Shown in pieces: positions 22,524 to 33,775 of a stretch of DNA of 64,000 nt. Source of the DNA: Clonostachys chloroleuca (lineage: Eukaryota > Ascomycota > Sordariomycetes > Hypocreales > Bionectriaceae); contig JBANAY010000004.1 in assembly GCA_037952775.1 (NCBI GenBank), forward strand, positions 5,332,001 through 5,396,000, read 5' to 3'. The translations under genes and the position numbers were made by a program. Position 1 is the first letter of the stretch. Each line of letters opens with the position of its first letter. The notes below the pieces were generated by a model, which did no database searches, had not been told where the DNA came from, and saw only the letters and a list, made by a program, of their open reading frames with translations.

Positions 22524-24023
22524 ATGCAAATCCACGACGCCCACTCGCCCGCTGAGCCCTTGGACTTCCTCCAGGCCTGGGGAGCTGTCCACTCCACCGT
22601 CAAGGTCCACCAGCTGGACACGCCCGCGCCTGGCCAGCCCACGCCAGCATTGCTCTCTGCCGTCCCGCGGTCCCCCGCCGTGCGAGATGAGGCCATCCAG
22701 GCGCTCCTGGGCGCCGGCGTGTGCATCTCTCTGACGGACGGCGGCGTGTGCAAGGCCACCGCGGCGGACGAAACTGCACGATGCACCCGGATGCCGCCTA
22801 CGCCCTCGGCCCAGCGTCGCGTCGCCCTCCGCGGGGACCGCGTCTTCAAGTTCGAGCAGCCCGGTGCCCGGCTGCAGCCGTTCAACTTCGCGGGCTCCTG
22901 CCGCGGTGGCATGGCCGCCGGTTTGTTGAAACGGGTGCGCCACGGGCTGGACGTGGACGGGCCCAACACGGCCGACCTGGGGTGCAAGAAGCGGCGGCTG
23001 AGGACCAAGCTCATCACAAGCCGGCTGTCCCACGCGTACTCGCAGCCCGCGACGCACATCCTCAACCGCGAGGGCCAGAAGTCGGGCGACAAGCGGTTCC
23101 TCAAGATGGCCACCTCGTCCGTGGCGCCCGTCGCGCGGAGGCTCGCCCACCTGAGGGCCACGTCGTACATACGGTACTCGACGATGAACCGCCTGAGGCA
23201 GAGGCTCGGTATACCATGGCCCATGATGATACCAGTGACGGTCCCGGATCCCGGACAGCCACAGGCAGGTTCGGGGACGCAAAAGGACACCGAGAAGGAC
23301 ACCAAAGAAGTCCCCACGAGCCTGTTCGAGCTCAAGTCCAAGACGCAGTGGCGGCCTCCATCGCTGCTCACTGCTTCGCGTGGGCAGTTTGTCCCGCTCG
23401 AAGTAAAGGCTACAAATCATAAGCCGACCTTGGCCTCATCAGCTGCTACGTCGTCACGGACCCAATCTACGCCATCATCTCAGGCTCCCGCGTCCATGCC
23501 TTCTCGGCCGCCTTCATCCTTCTCGTCTCGGCTACCACTGGCCTTGCCGCCTCGGCCTCCATCGGCTTTGCAGAACCGGCCCGCATCCGCCTTGTCCCAA
23601 TCAGATTCATCACCTTCCCGAAACGACAAGGTCCTTTCGACCAAGCCTGTGTCGTCCCTAGCCCATACGACTGATGCAGGGGCGGCAAAGGGCAAGTCGT
23701 CGGCACCTGCTCGCCCAATCTCCTCGCCTGAGCGACCGCCCACGAGGTCCTTCTACGACAACCTGGAAGAGGATAGCTTCGCGTCGCGTCACCTGATCGA
23801 CGACGACTTCAACGATTCCGTGGATGACCCGGATCAGGTGTACTCGGACTTTAGTGTAATATTTAGTACTAACAAGAAAAAGAAGGGCAAGAAGAGGAAG
23901 CAAGACGGGGACTGTGCGGGCGGCGAGGAAAATGGGGGCGAGGGGAGCGGTTCGGAGGACGAGGACGGGTCATACGAGGAGTTTCTGGATGAGCTCGACG
24001 GCATCTCGTGGGTGGCCTTCTAG
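22524..24023 (+). CDS. Hypothetical protein, Pro/Ser-rich with basic and acidic C-terminus
   Basis: A single exon encodes 499 aa with strong GC-ended codon bias. The N-terminal 270 residues look folded and conserved, with GDRVFKFEQPGARLQPFNFAG and RLSHAYSQPATHILNR. A motif FELKSKTQWRPPSLL follows, then about 110 residues rich in Pro and Ser (SRPPSSFSSRLPLALPPRPPS). Near the C-terminus lie a lysine cluster (KKKKGKKRK, a probable nuclear signal), an acidic Gly/Glu/Asp stretch, and the terminal YEEFLDELDGISWVAF. The layout suggests a nuclear protein. I do not recognise the family and propose no reaction. It is divergent from the HAM1-like gene across the gene-poor region and convergent with the AAA+ ATPase. 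Confidence 0.7.
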   Translation: MQIHDAHSPAEPLDFLQAWGAVHSTVKVHQLDTPAPGQPTPALLSAVPRSPAVRDEAIQALLGAGVCISLTDGGVCKATAADETARCTRMPPTPSAQRRVALRGDRVFKFEQPGARLQPFNFAGSCRGGMAAGLLKRVRHGLDVDGPNTADLGCKKRRLRTKLITSRLSHAYSQPATHILNREGQKSGDKRFLKMATSSVAPVARRLAHLRATSYIRYSTMNRLRQRLGIPWPMMIPVTVPDPGQPQAGSGTQKDTEKDTKEVPTSLFELKSKTQWRPPSLLTASRGQFVPLEVKATNHKPTLASSAATSSRTQSTPSSQAPASMPSRPPSSFSSRLPLALPPRPPSALQNRPASALSQSDSSPSRNDKVLSTKPVSSLAHTTDAGAAKGKSSAPARPISSPERPPTRSFYDNLEEDSFASRHLIDDDFNDSVDDPDQVYSDFSVIFSTNKKKKGKKRKQDGDCAGGEENGGEGSGSEDEDGSYEEFLDELDGISWVAF

Positions 24024-24452
24024 ACGCATCGCAGGGCGGCATTGCATTGCATTTTACCATAAATAACGGGGTTTTGTATACTTAGACAACGGCGGGGATT
24101 TTTCAGACACAGCTTTTGTCTATTGAGGCGGCTACGGTACTGGCCAGGACGGGTTTTCTTCATTCTCTGGTGTTGGGATTTGGAAATGGCTGCATGGTAA
24201 GGGTTTACTCTTGGTACAAAGGCGAACAAAAAAAGGTAACTACCTGGTTAAGATACGGAGGATTATTTAGGCTCTTGCGGGTGTTGATTGAATACCGAAT
24301 GTTAATTGTATTCAGCTATTTGGCTGTCCATCAAGAACAACTGGCTCTACTGATTTATCTGTTCATGTTTCGTCATCATACCTACGTGAAAGTGAGGTTC
24401 ACATGCATAAGCCCCAAGCATCGTGGTCTTCTTTCCTCAACCCGCCGCCAAC
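24024..24452. other. Convergent 3' spacer
   Basis: Lies between the 3' ends of the hypothetical gene (+) and the AAA+ ATPase gene (-). It is AT-moderate, and no gene is seen. It should contain both polyadenylation regions. Confidence 0.55.
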
Positions 24453-27391
24453 TTACTCCCGGCCGGAAAACGACCCCCGCATGGCCACCTCCTGATCGTA
24501 CATGCCCGACTCCTTCTTCATGTGCTTGTCGAAGCTCTGCGTCGACAGCTGCACCTTCTCGAAGAACGAGCGGTCGAGCACGGGCGCCGCGGCGGGGAGC
24601 TGGCCGCGCGACCGGGCCAGCGCGGACTGGTTCGCGTGCGAATGGATGGCCAGGCTCGAGGCGATCTGGAAGGCGCTGCGGATCTGCCGGCCGTTCCAGC
24701 AGCCGGTCGAGCGGGCGAGGTCCTCGTAGTGCTTGGTGGCGAACTCGAGGATCTCGGCGTCCTTGATCACGAGGGGGGCCTCGCCGGTCATGCGGTGGCG
24801 CTCGGCCTCTATCTCCTTGAGCTTGGCGATGTTGATCTTGAAGATCTCGCGGGTCTGAGTCTTGTCGAGAGGTGGCTGTTGGGGTTGAATGCGGTTAGTA
24901 ATTGCTTGGTGCTGAGTTGGAAGGGGGAACGCAGGAACTCACGTAGTAGAGAGACAGGTGGATTCTGCTCTTGAAAGCACTGTCAATTTGCCCAACTCTG
25001 TTGGTCGTCAGGAAGAGGAGCCCATTGTAGTACTCGAGAACTCGCAAGAAGACGGAAACGAGGGCGTTGCGCTTCATGTCGAGCTGGGATCGCTGCGATA
25101 GGAAGACATCTACACCACGACTGTTAGCTCTACTATGCACATCATTCTTGGAATAAGAAAAGCTTACCAGCCTCATCTAAGAGGAGCACGCAATCCCAGA
25201 GGTGTGCAAGACGGAAGACGTTCTTGAGAGAAGATTCGACTTCGTGGGGGGAGAGACCGAGGTCGCCGCACGTAATCACGAACAGGGGCTTGCGGTTCTC
25301 CATCGCGACAGCCTCAGCGGTCGCCGTCTTACCCACACCGGGCACACCGTGCAGCAGAACAACTAAACCACGGCCCTTGCCCTGGATCAGATCCTGGTTG
25401 GGGCCCTCAATGGCCGAGTCGGCGTAGCGGCGCTCAAGGGCCTTGCGCTGGAAGTGGGACATGACGAGCCCCCGGACCACGTCCTTGTAGTCGGACTGGA
25501 TGCGCAGGTTCTCGAACACGTTGGGCTCGCGGCGCACGGGGTTGAGGAAGTTGAGGTCGACGGGGAGGAAGCGGCGCTCGCGGAGGATGTAGGCGAACAT
25601 GCGCTTGGGGATGAGGACGAGGTCCTCGTCGCGGAGCTTGAGGAGGGCCGGGTTGGTCTCGAAGGTGCGGGAGCCCTTGACGCGGACGCGGAGGAAGGCG
25701 TCCTGGTTCAGGTTGTCGCGGCGCTGGCGGACCTCGACGCCGTCCGACTTTTGGACGATCTCGGTCTGGGAGTAGGCCAGGGACTGGCGGTTGCCGTCGA
25801 ACCAGTGCTGGACGGGCATCTCGTCGTCCTGGGCCTCGCAGTTCATCGAGTGGTTGACGGCGAGCTGGTGGAAGCTGGGGCGCCAGTCGGGCATCTTCTG
25901 GTACGCCTCGCGGAGATCGACGATCACGTCGCTCTCGACGAACTCGGGGTGGCGCATCTTCTCGTAGTCCTCGCTGTCGAGGATCTCATCATCGGGATCG
26001 TCACGGTGGCGGTGCGAGGGTGGGTTCCTGGTCAGCGACCAAGCGCTGTACTGCTGGTGTCGGTCGTCAAGGAAGTCGATGAACTTGCGGCCCTGGCTCT
26101 TGAGCGAGTCGATGAGCTCCTCGTGCCCATGGCGGTAGCGGATGGGGAAGATGTCGAGCGAGTCGATCTGGCGCTCGCCGATGAAGGGCTCGATGGTGAA
26201 CTCCTTGCGGACGGCACCGAAAGAGCTGCCGTCGTGGTCAATGTAATAGGCCTTGATCTTGAAGTTGTTGCTGTCATCGTTGCTGCCGAAGAAGTCGTCA
26301 CCAAACTCCCATCCCAGGGAACGGTCTGCGACCTCGGGCTCGGGAACAGAGACCTTGTAGGTACGCCAAACCTCGTGGTATCGACCACCGGCCTCGCCTG
26401 CTGCGGGCATGTAGATGAGGTCGCCTGGGCGAAAGAGGTACCAGAGGTCGTCAAACTTGACCTTGTCTACTTCGTTTCCGTCAAAGCGGGTGTGGAGAGG
26501 CATGACCTCCTCGTCAATGAACTTGACATAGCAACGCATGTCCCTGAGAGCCTCAGGAGTGTCCATCAGGCTGTCAACGTCCTCATCGACGTTGGAGTCG
26601 ACCGACTGAAGAGACTCAGTGTCATCCTCGTCATCACCGCCCTCCTCATCTTCATCTGACTGGGCTTCGTCGTCCTCCTCGACAGCATCGTCAAACTCCT
26701 CGACCTCATCAACAACGTCGATGGCCTCCTCTTTGGAAAGCTCCTCAGCGCTCTCGGATGAGGCCTCCTCAAAATCGGCCCACTTCTCCTCCAGAGTAGC
26801 GAGAATCTCCCTCATCTTGGGCTGGAAGTAGATCAGGGGTTTGAAGGGTCGCATGAATGTGCGGGGAGTGGACCTCGTGTTGGACTCATTCATCAGCGAG
26901 GTCAGGTATCCCAAAACGGGCTGTGACTGAACACGGATACGCGAGATCTCAGTGTCGGTAGATTGAAGCGCCTCGGTACGCTTGGCAATCTTGGCCTTGT
27001 CGGCGGCCGTGATGGGCCGTCTCTTGCGCTCGTAGGCATTGTCGTGGATGTCAAGGTACTTCTTGCGCATGCGGGCCAGGTCCTCTCGGTGTCTGTAGCC
27101 ACGCTCTCGGCGCATCTGGGCAGAGATGCTGGGGCCGACCATGAGAACATCAACGGCGGCATCGGGCTCGTCCGTTCCGCCAAAGCGGTTCTTGAAGTTC
27201 TCGAAGTTGACCTTGCGGATCTCGGGCACCTTGGGGCGCCACTTTGCCTCGACACGGCGGCGGTCGGCCAAGATGCGCTCGCGGCGCTCTGCCTCCTCCT
27301 GGAGGGCCATGAAGCCAATATCATTCCCACGAGCAGCACGGGAGGGGGCCTTGCGGCGCCCACCACGAGATGTCTGCTTGGTGCGAGCCAT
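24453..27391 (-). CDS. Fungal AAA+ ATPase with histone H3-like N-terminal tail
   Basis: complement(join(24453..24875,24943..25109,25168..27391)) encodes 937 aa; introns are GTAAGC...TAG and GTGAGT...CAG and keep frame (DEA-DVFLSQ and SLYY-PPLDKT). The protein begins ARTKQTSRGGRRKAP after Met. Residues 1-6 after Met equal histone H3 residues 1-6, and GG-KAP and SRAAR echo the rest of the tail. The ATG has a strong CAACCATGG context. A helical segment follows, then an acidic run (about 224-264, many D/E). From about 285 comes the fungal DUF7025-type lid-associated domain (RCYVKFIDEEVMPL, FRPGDLIYMP). The AAA core has Walker A GVPGVGKT (about 682), Walker B CVLLLDEAD (about 734-742), LFLTTNR and SRIHLSL. 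Relatives are uncharacterised ATPases. The tail plus acidic run hint at chromatin or histone-reader partners. Confidence 0.92.
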
Positions 27392-29251
27392 GGTTGTGTG
27401 TAAGTGAACGAAAGGAGTAAACGACTAAACAAACAAGCAGCAAGTGTATGTGGTCCTGGGGAGCAAATGTGGTAAGGAGACGTGAAGATGAGGTGTTGAG
27501 TAGGGAGAGAGAGATACAGAGGAATCCATCTTGATGAGTTGGGGCAGAAGCCGTGAGATATAAGGCCGGCTCTCTGGCATCTCGCGCGGTAACGAGGTTG
27601 TGATTCACACCGCTGTGCCGCTAAGACGAGGCCAATTCACCTCCAGCATCCATCCATTGATGTGGGCCAGCAGGCAACAGCTGCCAGTGATCGTTTCACA
27701 GCGTACAGCACAGCAGCGCGTATAGCAACATACGGCGTAGAACCCAGCACGGCCTAGCCCTAGACCGGCGCAGATCTCAGCACGGCACAGCCCAGCTCCC
27801 CGTCAATGCAGGATGCCTTGGCCACCAAGCAGTCAGCCTGCAATGAGACGGACCCAAGTGGCTAACAGGGACCACAGAGCCACTTCGACAGAATAACGAT
27901 TGTCGCGGTCACATAATAATGCTTCTTATTGTGCAATAATAATTAATTAACTCTATCCAACAATTACTCAATAATCTGGATTTTTGTTCAATGTCTACAG
28001 ATATTATGGCCGTACTTGAACAAAACACTCACTTTACAGTCGGTCCCTGTTATTCTGATGCAGCGAAGCGCCGCCACTTGATAATGCGCCACTATAATCT
28101 CACTAGCAGCAGGCTTTAGGCAGCATAGCCCAAACTCTCCAATGTTCTCACGGCAGGGACATTTCGACGGCCCAATAGTTTGCGGAGCTACCCTCCAGCT
28201 GAAACTCGGCACCCAGAGCTGACAGAGCCGTTCACTGCCCGCTAGGCCTATTATAGTATGAACATTTGCTGGTCACAAAAAGCGTGAAGTCGGTATGATT
28301 CACACTCCGAGATCCCCGCTGCATGCTTCTAAGCTCCCCTCTCCTTATCTCGTTCAAGCTACTTTGATAGGGCAGCGGATTATCTTGCGTCACCCATCCA
28401 CGACAAGCATGTCCATCCTGCTGAGCTGATTTAACTATTCTAGGTCACAATTCTCAGATCAATGCATCTGCCATTGATAGTTGGCGTTCCGGCCTGGGCA
28501 TGATGTCCTACGATGCACCTCTTTGGACGGACTGCGGAGCCAAGCAGTGGCTGGAACTAAACCTGCCACACCGGAACGCCACAGCTCAGCCTCGAATCCC
28601 CTGCATTCATCTTTTGTCAGAGCCGGTCAATGTTACTCTAGTGGCTTAGAACACGGTTGGGGGTTTAAAGAGTTATTTTTTTTGATAACTTGGGCCTTGT
28701 TCTTTATTCTTTGGACTTGTCATCGACTTTAATTCGTTACACCAAGAAAATACTAACATATTGTCCCGACTAACAATTGATCAATGAAGCGATCGATATT
28801 TATTGCCAGAGAGCCTTGTACCCTTCTCCGTCTCGTCGCTACTGGGCAAAAATAACAACAACAAAAATTACAACAAGACAGTACATAAAGAGGCGATAGC
28901 GGGCCTCCTGCTCGATGAATTGTTATTGCCGTTTGAGAGCAGCGCACGGTTTGGTACTTGGTCGCTTCGAGGCGATATTGGGCAGAGAAACAAGCAGGTC
29001 ATATGCAAACAGAACTAACAACGTGTCAGCAGCGACCTAAGGCGAGCAAACTTGTAGGACGTTATACCTATAGAGTGAGGACGATTGGACCCTCAGACTT
29101 GAAGCCGGCGGCAGCCATCGCAAACTAGAGACCTTTTTTTATATATATATTTTTTTTTTATAATTTTACCCAGAATAAAGTTGCGTATCATCGTCATCAA
29201 TCGCCGAACCATGGGAGCCAGAGAACTTGGACAGAAAGGCTCGAGCTTAGC
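27392..29251. other. Intergenic, with AT-rich island and T tract
   Basis: The right-hand side is downstream of the minus-strand carrier gene. 27915-27960 is an AT-rich island (ATAATAATTAATTAAC) in otherwise mixed sequence. Around 29130-29163 lies a T/TA tract (TTTTTTTATATATATATTTT) that would be A-rich in the carrier's 3' region. Small frames at 27988-29018 have no support. Confidence 0.5.
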
Positions 29252-31206
29252 CTAGATACAGTATCTGAAATGCTTGTTCTCCTTGTCGGTCAAATCATCA
29301 AAGCTCTCCAGGGCATCTTCAGTTGAGTTGGGTGCATGCAAGAGTCCTTCCTTTTGCTTTCTTCGGGTTTCGAGATAACAGTACGTTGTATAAATGATTT
29401 GAAGACCCATTGCGCCTGCGTATGCCCCGGCTAAGCCTTTGATGGCTGTTGGGTATCGTGGGACTTCTGCTGCAAGAAACAGGTGCGGCCCAGCGATGTT
29501 TCCCGCACAATAGATGCTGATCAAATTAGCAACGAGAGTAATAAGGATAGTTGAGAGGCATGGGAGGCATACACAAAGTATACACCGAGAACAAAACTTC
29601 TCTTGGTGTGGCCGGCGGTATTTAATCCAGGTAATGTCCAGTTTAGAATGACCGGAGAGCCAAGAATGCCTTGCAACCAGCACATGCCAACCAAGGCAAA
29701 CCGGTGTTCTATGTCGATCTTCATTATTCCGATTAGACCAGCTAGGCCTGGAAGGCAAGATACTATTAGGTACCGGAGTTAGTCTCAGAGAGAAATATCT
29801 ATCTCATAATCACAAGGTAATGTCGACACTTACTAACGATTGTGGCGCCGACCATGTTTGGTAGTCTTGATAGGTAGCCAAAAGCAATAACCATTACAAG
29901 TTCAAGACCTCCTACCGGAGTCTGGAGAAGGCTTGTACGCAGTGCATCATAACCAAAGCCCTTTATGATGGCAGACAAGAAGTTTGCCACACCGCCGTTC
30001 AGAATGCCATAGCAGATGGCCATGAGCCAGAGCAGCCAAACCTTGAAATCAAGAGCGGCCTCTTTGATTTGGCCTGGGACAATGACTTTGTGCTTTAGTC
30101 CTGTCTGGTTCCGTGAAATACGCCACACAGCGACAATTCTTTCGTATTCGGTCAACATCTTCGCGTTATGCGGACCATCAGGTAGGTAGGCGTAGATCAC
30201 AAACCCCCAGAGGATAGTCATGACTCCTACGATCTATATTGAAAATTAGTAAGAAAGCATGAGAGCCCAGAAATGAAGATCTTGGAAAATCAAGTCCAAA
30301 GGGTTTCTTACGAGGTAAATGAGTTTCCATTGAGGGATAGTCAGGCCAGTCGCGTGCCCAGCCCCATAAGCAAGAAGCGCACCTACGATGGAAGCTACCC
30401 CGTTCACCGAAAGCCAAAATGAACTTCGCAAACTCTGTTCATCACGAGTCCAAAGCATGGATGTAAGGATAATGAATGCAGGTGAGATGACAGCCTCAAG
30501 TAGCCCGAGGAAGAACCGAATGGCGAAAAAGCCCGCGAAGTTGAAGACTGCCGCCTACATTCACCTCAAAATCAGTGTACTGCATGTGAACAAACTGTAT
30601 CTGACCCGTACCCTCACTCACCTGAAGCATACACACCGCCCCCCATACGAATAACATTACTCCGATGAGCTTTCCAATGGGATATCTCTGCAGCATGATT
30701 TGCCATGGATAAGCACCAACGAGCCAGCCGATGTATAGAGCAGATGACACCCATGCGTAGTCATCTCCTTTCATGTTTGTATCGGCCTGTAAGCCGTATG
30801 CGTTGGAATAGTTGAGACTAAATTGGGTGGCTCAGTGGTTCATCCATGATCTGAATAGGAGTTGACCTAACTTACGTTTGTTTGTCCAAGAAGCTCAGCA
30901 TATACGTCATCATCATCTGCCATGAGTATTGTTAGGATTTAACTGCATAACTCGAAGCTGATAATATCTAGAACTCCTTACCAGTGGCAACACGTAGAAA
31001 TCGAGCTTTCTGCGGATCTTGACAGAGTCTCGCTCCAACTGATGCTCTTCATATTGCAGAGATTGTTGAAAGTACGCCTTTCCGAGCTCGTTTAGGTCCA
31101 TTCTTTGGCCTTTGAGTCGGCTGATGAGCCCAACGGAGCGAGAAGTCCCATTTTCATGGTCGCTGGCCGATGTAACAGGTGCATCAACCTCTTTGATCTT
31201 AGACAT
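29252..31206 (-). CDS. MFS carrier, Dal5/Tna1 (anion:cation symporter) type
   Basis: Seven exons, complement(join(29252..29516,29573..29762,29834..30233,30312..30554,30622..30817,30876..30916,30982..31206)), give 519 aa with every join in frame. After a charged N-terminus, helix 1 reads PLMMMTYMLSFLDKQTLNYSNAYG, the position where this family has its D-R/K-x-N motif. Further helices follow, including WVSSALYIGWLVGAYPW and GWARD-like loop residues, then LWLMAICYGILNGGVANFLSAIIKGFGYD. The family takes up allantoate, nicotinate, dipeptides and other carboxylates with protons. It is divergent from the amidase gene 663 bp away, so the amidase substrate or its product is a reasonable guess for cargo. 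The tail is hydrophilic. Confidence 0.9.
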
Positions 31207-31868
31207 TATAAGTGTGGTGAGTGCAGCTCGTAGTGAAAACTTGTGTAGATTGTTACAAATTACTTGATGTAACAAATACAGAGATCGGCAGATAGAAACC
31301 TGTGACAAAATCATTGCTTTTATAGTCACAGCACCGCTGCTTCCACACCGAATCTGTAGAGGAGGAGGTGGTATCCTTCAACTGTGTTGAGAGTCGGTTA
31401 TCAAGAGTCCCTGCTTTTACGGTGCTATCTATGTGTGAACCAAGTCTTTGACCTAGGGCATTGATTGGCTCATGCTACGAACGATTCCCATGGGTTTATC
31501 TCATGACTCGACCCCGCACCATGCTATCACGGCCGCTCGGAAATTGGTGGTATTCCGATAGCGTAGATAGCAAAGATAGCCGGGCTGATGTTAAATCCGG
31601 ATCCTATTCAAGCTCAATGAGAACTCCTGGTTGATAAGATTCGCGTACATGGCCACATTAATAATTGGAGAATGAGGCCGACGCCCCAGAAGCTCACGGG
31701 AACAATCCTCGAAGCATACGACGTATATAATAGAGGCAAGCCAGAAATATCCTCTTATCTTCCTTGAACTAGATGCCATTGATTCAGCCTCAAGTGAGTA
31801 ACCAATCAAAGGCTATTCTTAGTTCAAACTGCTTCGTTGTTCCTTAGCTATTATCTTAGCCAAGCAAA
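31207..31868. promoter_or_regulatory. Bidirectional promoter with GATA cluster
   Basis: Shared 5' region of the carrier and the amidase. Three HGATAR sites lie within 24 bp: CGATAG 31556-31561, AGATAG 31565-31570 and AGATAG 31574-31579. Another (CTATCT on plus) is at 31425-31430. TATAAAAG on the minus strand at 31324-31317 lies about 115 bp before the carrier start. GATA sites are targets of the nitrogen regulator AreA/NIT2, so derepression on poor nitrogen is likely. Confidence 0.65.
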
Positions 31869-33775
31869 ATGTCTGCTACCGCGACCGAGGTCAGCACAAC
31901 GTCCTTGAAGGCCCCCGAATCATGGGAGGTGGTGAGAGACAAAAAGAGACAGGAACAGCTTTCCAGAATCCCGGAAGAATGGCACCTGACGGATGCGATG
32001 CGCCCGCCGAAGGGGACTGTGGATGTTCGGCCTGTTGCCCTAACCTCTGGAATCCTTACTGAACGAGAGCAATTGATCACTGGAGAAACATATGACGCTA
32101 CCTCGTTGGCAGAGGAAATCTCCAAAGGTACATTCACAGCGACGGAGACAATCACGGCCTTTTGCAAAAGGGCTGCTATTTGTCAACAGCTATGTCAGGC
32201 GTTGACGGAGATATGCTTTACCGAAGCAATTGAAAAGGCAAAGAAATTGGACGAGCATTTCCAAAAGACTGGGAAGACGGTGGGCCCATTGCATGGCTTG
32301 CCGATGAGTTTTAAGGTGAGATCTGGCTTCCAATACGACCTCCTTCTTTATGAGCATCACACTTTACTAACTAGGTCAAAGGAATGCTTCCATATCAAGG
32401 GATTCGATGCAAGCAACGGCTACATTTCTCGGTGCTTTGACCCATCCACCATGACAACCCCCATCATCCAACTGGTGGAGGAAGCTGGGGCAGTTGTCAT
32501 AGCAAAGACCAATGTTCCACAGACCATGCTTGTTGCTGAGTGCGATAATAATGTGTTTGGGCATACTGGTAACCCAGTCGTCAACCACCTGTCCTGCGGT
32601 GGCAGTAGCGGCGGTGAAGGGTCTCTGTCAGCTTTTCGAGGCAATGTGTTGGGCATTGGTACTGACGTCGGTGGATCGATCCGGTATGTGACCATGGGAA
32701 AAGCTCAAGAACTGCATTCAAAATTGACTTGTCTACCAAAAGCCTTCCTGCTGCCTTCAACGGTGTGTATGGTTACAAACCCTCGGTCGGAATTCTTCCT
32801 TTCATCGGCTACGCTGCCTCGGGCTGGACGGGCGTCAATACAGGTATACCCGCCGTATTGGGGCCACTGGCCCATTCAGCGCGTGACATGACTCTTTTCA
32901 CAAAGGCGGTCCGCTCTTACGAGCCTTGGAAGTTTGATCCTGCCGTTATTGCTGGGGCAATGGAGCAACAAACCCCATTATCTGGACAGAAACCCGTCAT
33001 CGGTATTCTCCACGCATCGGGACTAACTCCTCACCCCCCATGCGTAGAGCAGTTCGCGAGGCACAGGAAAAACTCACGGCTGCCAGATATGAGGTCATAG
33101 ACTTTACTCCCATCTGCCCCGACTTTGCAGAAATCCGCGAGATATGTAGCCAGTTATTCACTTTGGATGGTCTTTCATACCAGAGAAGAGAGCTTTCCAA
33201 GGCAGCTGAGCCAGTGGTTCCGTCCGTGGCAAATTTTGGATACTGGGATCTCCCCAGAAAAACACACGAAGAGGTTTGGGAATGGAACACTAAGAAGGGA
33301 GCCATGCAGAAGAAGATGCTGGATGCTTGGCAACAAGCCGGGATTGACTTGCTCATTACCCCAGCTGCCCCGCATACAGCTATTACAAAGGACAAGTGTA
33401 CATCAGAGTTGTACACCGTAGTCTGGAACGCCATGGACGTGAGTTCAAGTTGAAATGCAATTTCACAAAAGCTCGGTAATGCTGACGCTCGTTTCTAGTA
33501 TCCGGCCGTCATCATGCCGTTCTCGAAGGTGGATCCTACCTTAGATCCCAAGGACGAGGACTTCAAGGCCATAAGCATTATGGACCATGATATTCAAACG
33601 TTGTGTATGGCTATTTTGTTCCTATATCTCTTCATTATTGCTAACGTGATTTTTAGATGACCCGCAAGTCATGGCTGGTTCTCCAGTATCCATTCAAATC
33701 GTCGCTCCAAGACTGCAAGATTCGGCTTTGCTGGAGCACGCTGAGATCTTGGACAAGATCTTCAGGGGTGCGTAA
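31869..33775 (+). pseudogene. Amidase (amidase-signature family), frame broken once
   Basis: Exons 31869..32315, 32382..32683, 32743..33438, 33499..33604 and 33657..33775 give about 556 aa if one base is added. The catalytic Lys-Ser-Ser set is visible: HGLPMSFKE (Lys), CGGSSGGEG (cis-Ser) and GTDVGGSIR (nucleophile Ser). LITPAAPHTAITKD and YPAVIMPFSKVD are typical of fungal acetamidase-like enzymes that hydrolyse amides to acid plus ammonia. In exon 3 the frame shifts at a run of six C (33034-33039). GLTPHPP is in one frame and the expected next part MRRAVREAQEKL is in another. A seventh C would join them. All splice sites are intact, so this is either a very recent mutation or a homopolymer sequencing error. 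Confidence 0.85.

Noticed and set aside
22175..23420. Long minus-strand frames opposite the 499-aa gene
   Set aside because: Antisense shadows of a GC-rich exon; the plus-strand product shows conserved motifs and a coherent C-terminus.
25454..26659. 401-aa plus-strand open frame opposite the AAA+ ATPase
   Set aside because: It is the mirror of a GC-biased coding exon; its Val/Leu/Asp-rich composition has no family resemblance, while the minus strand is a clear ATPase.
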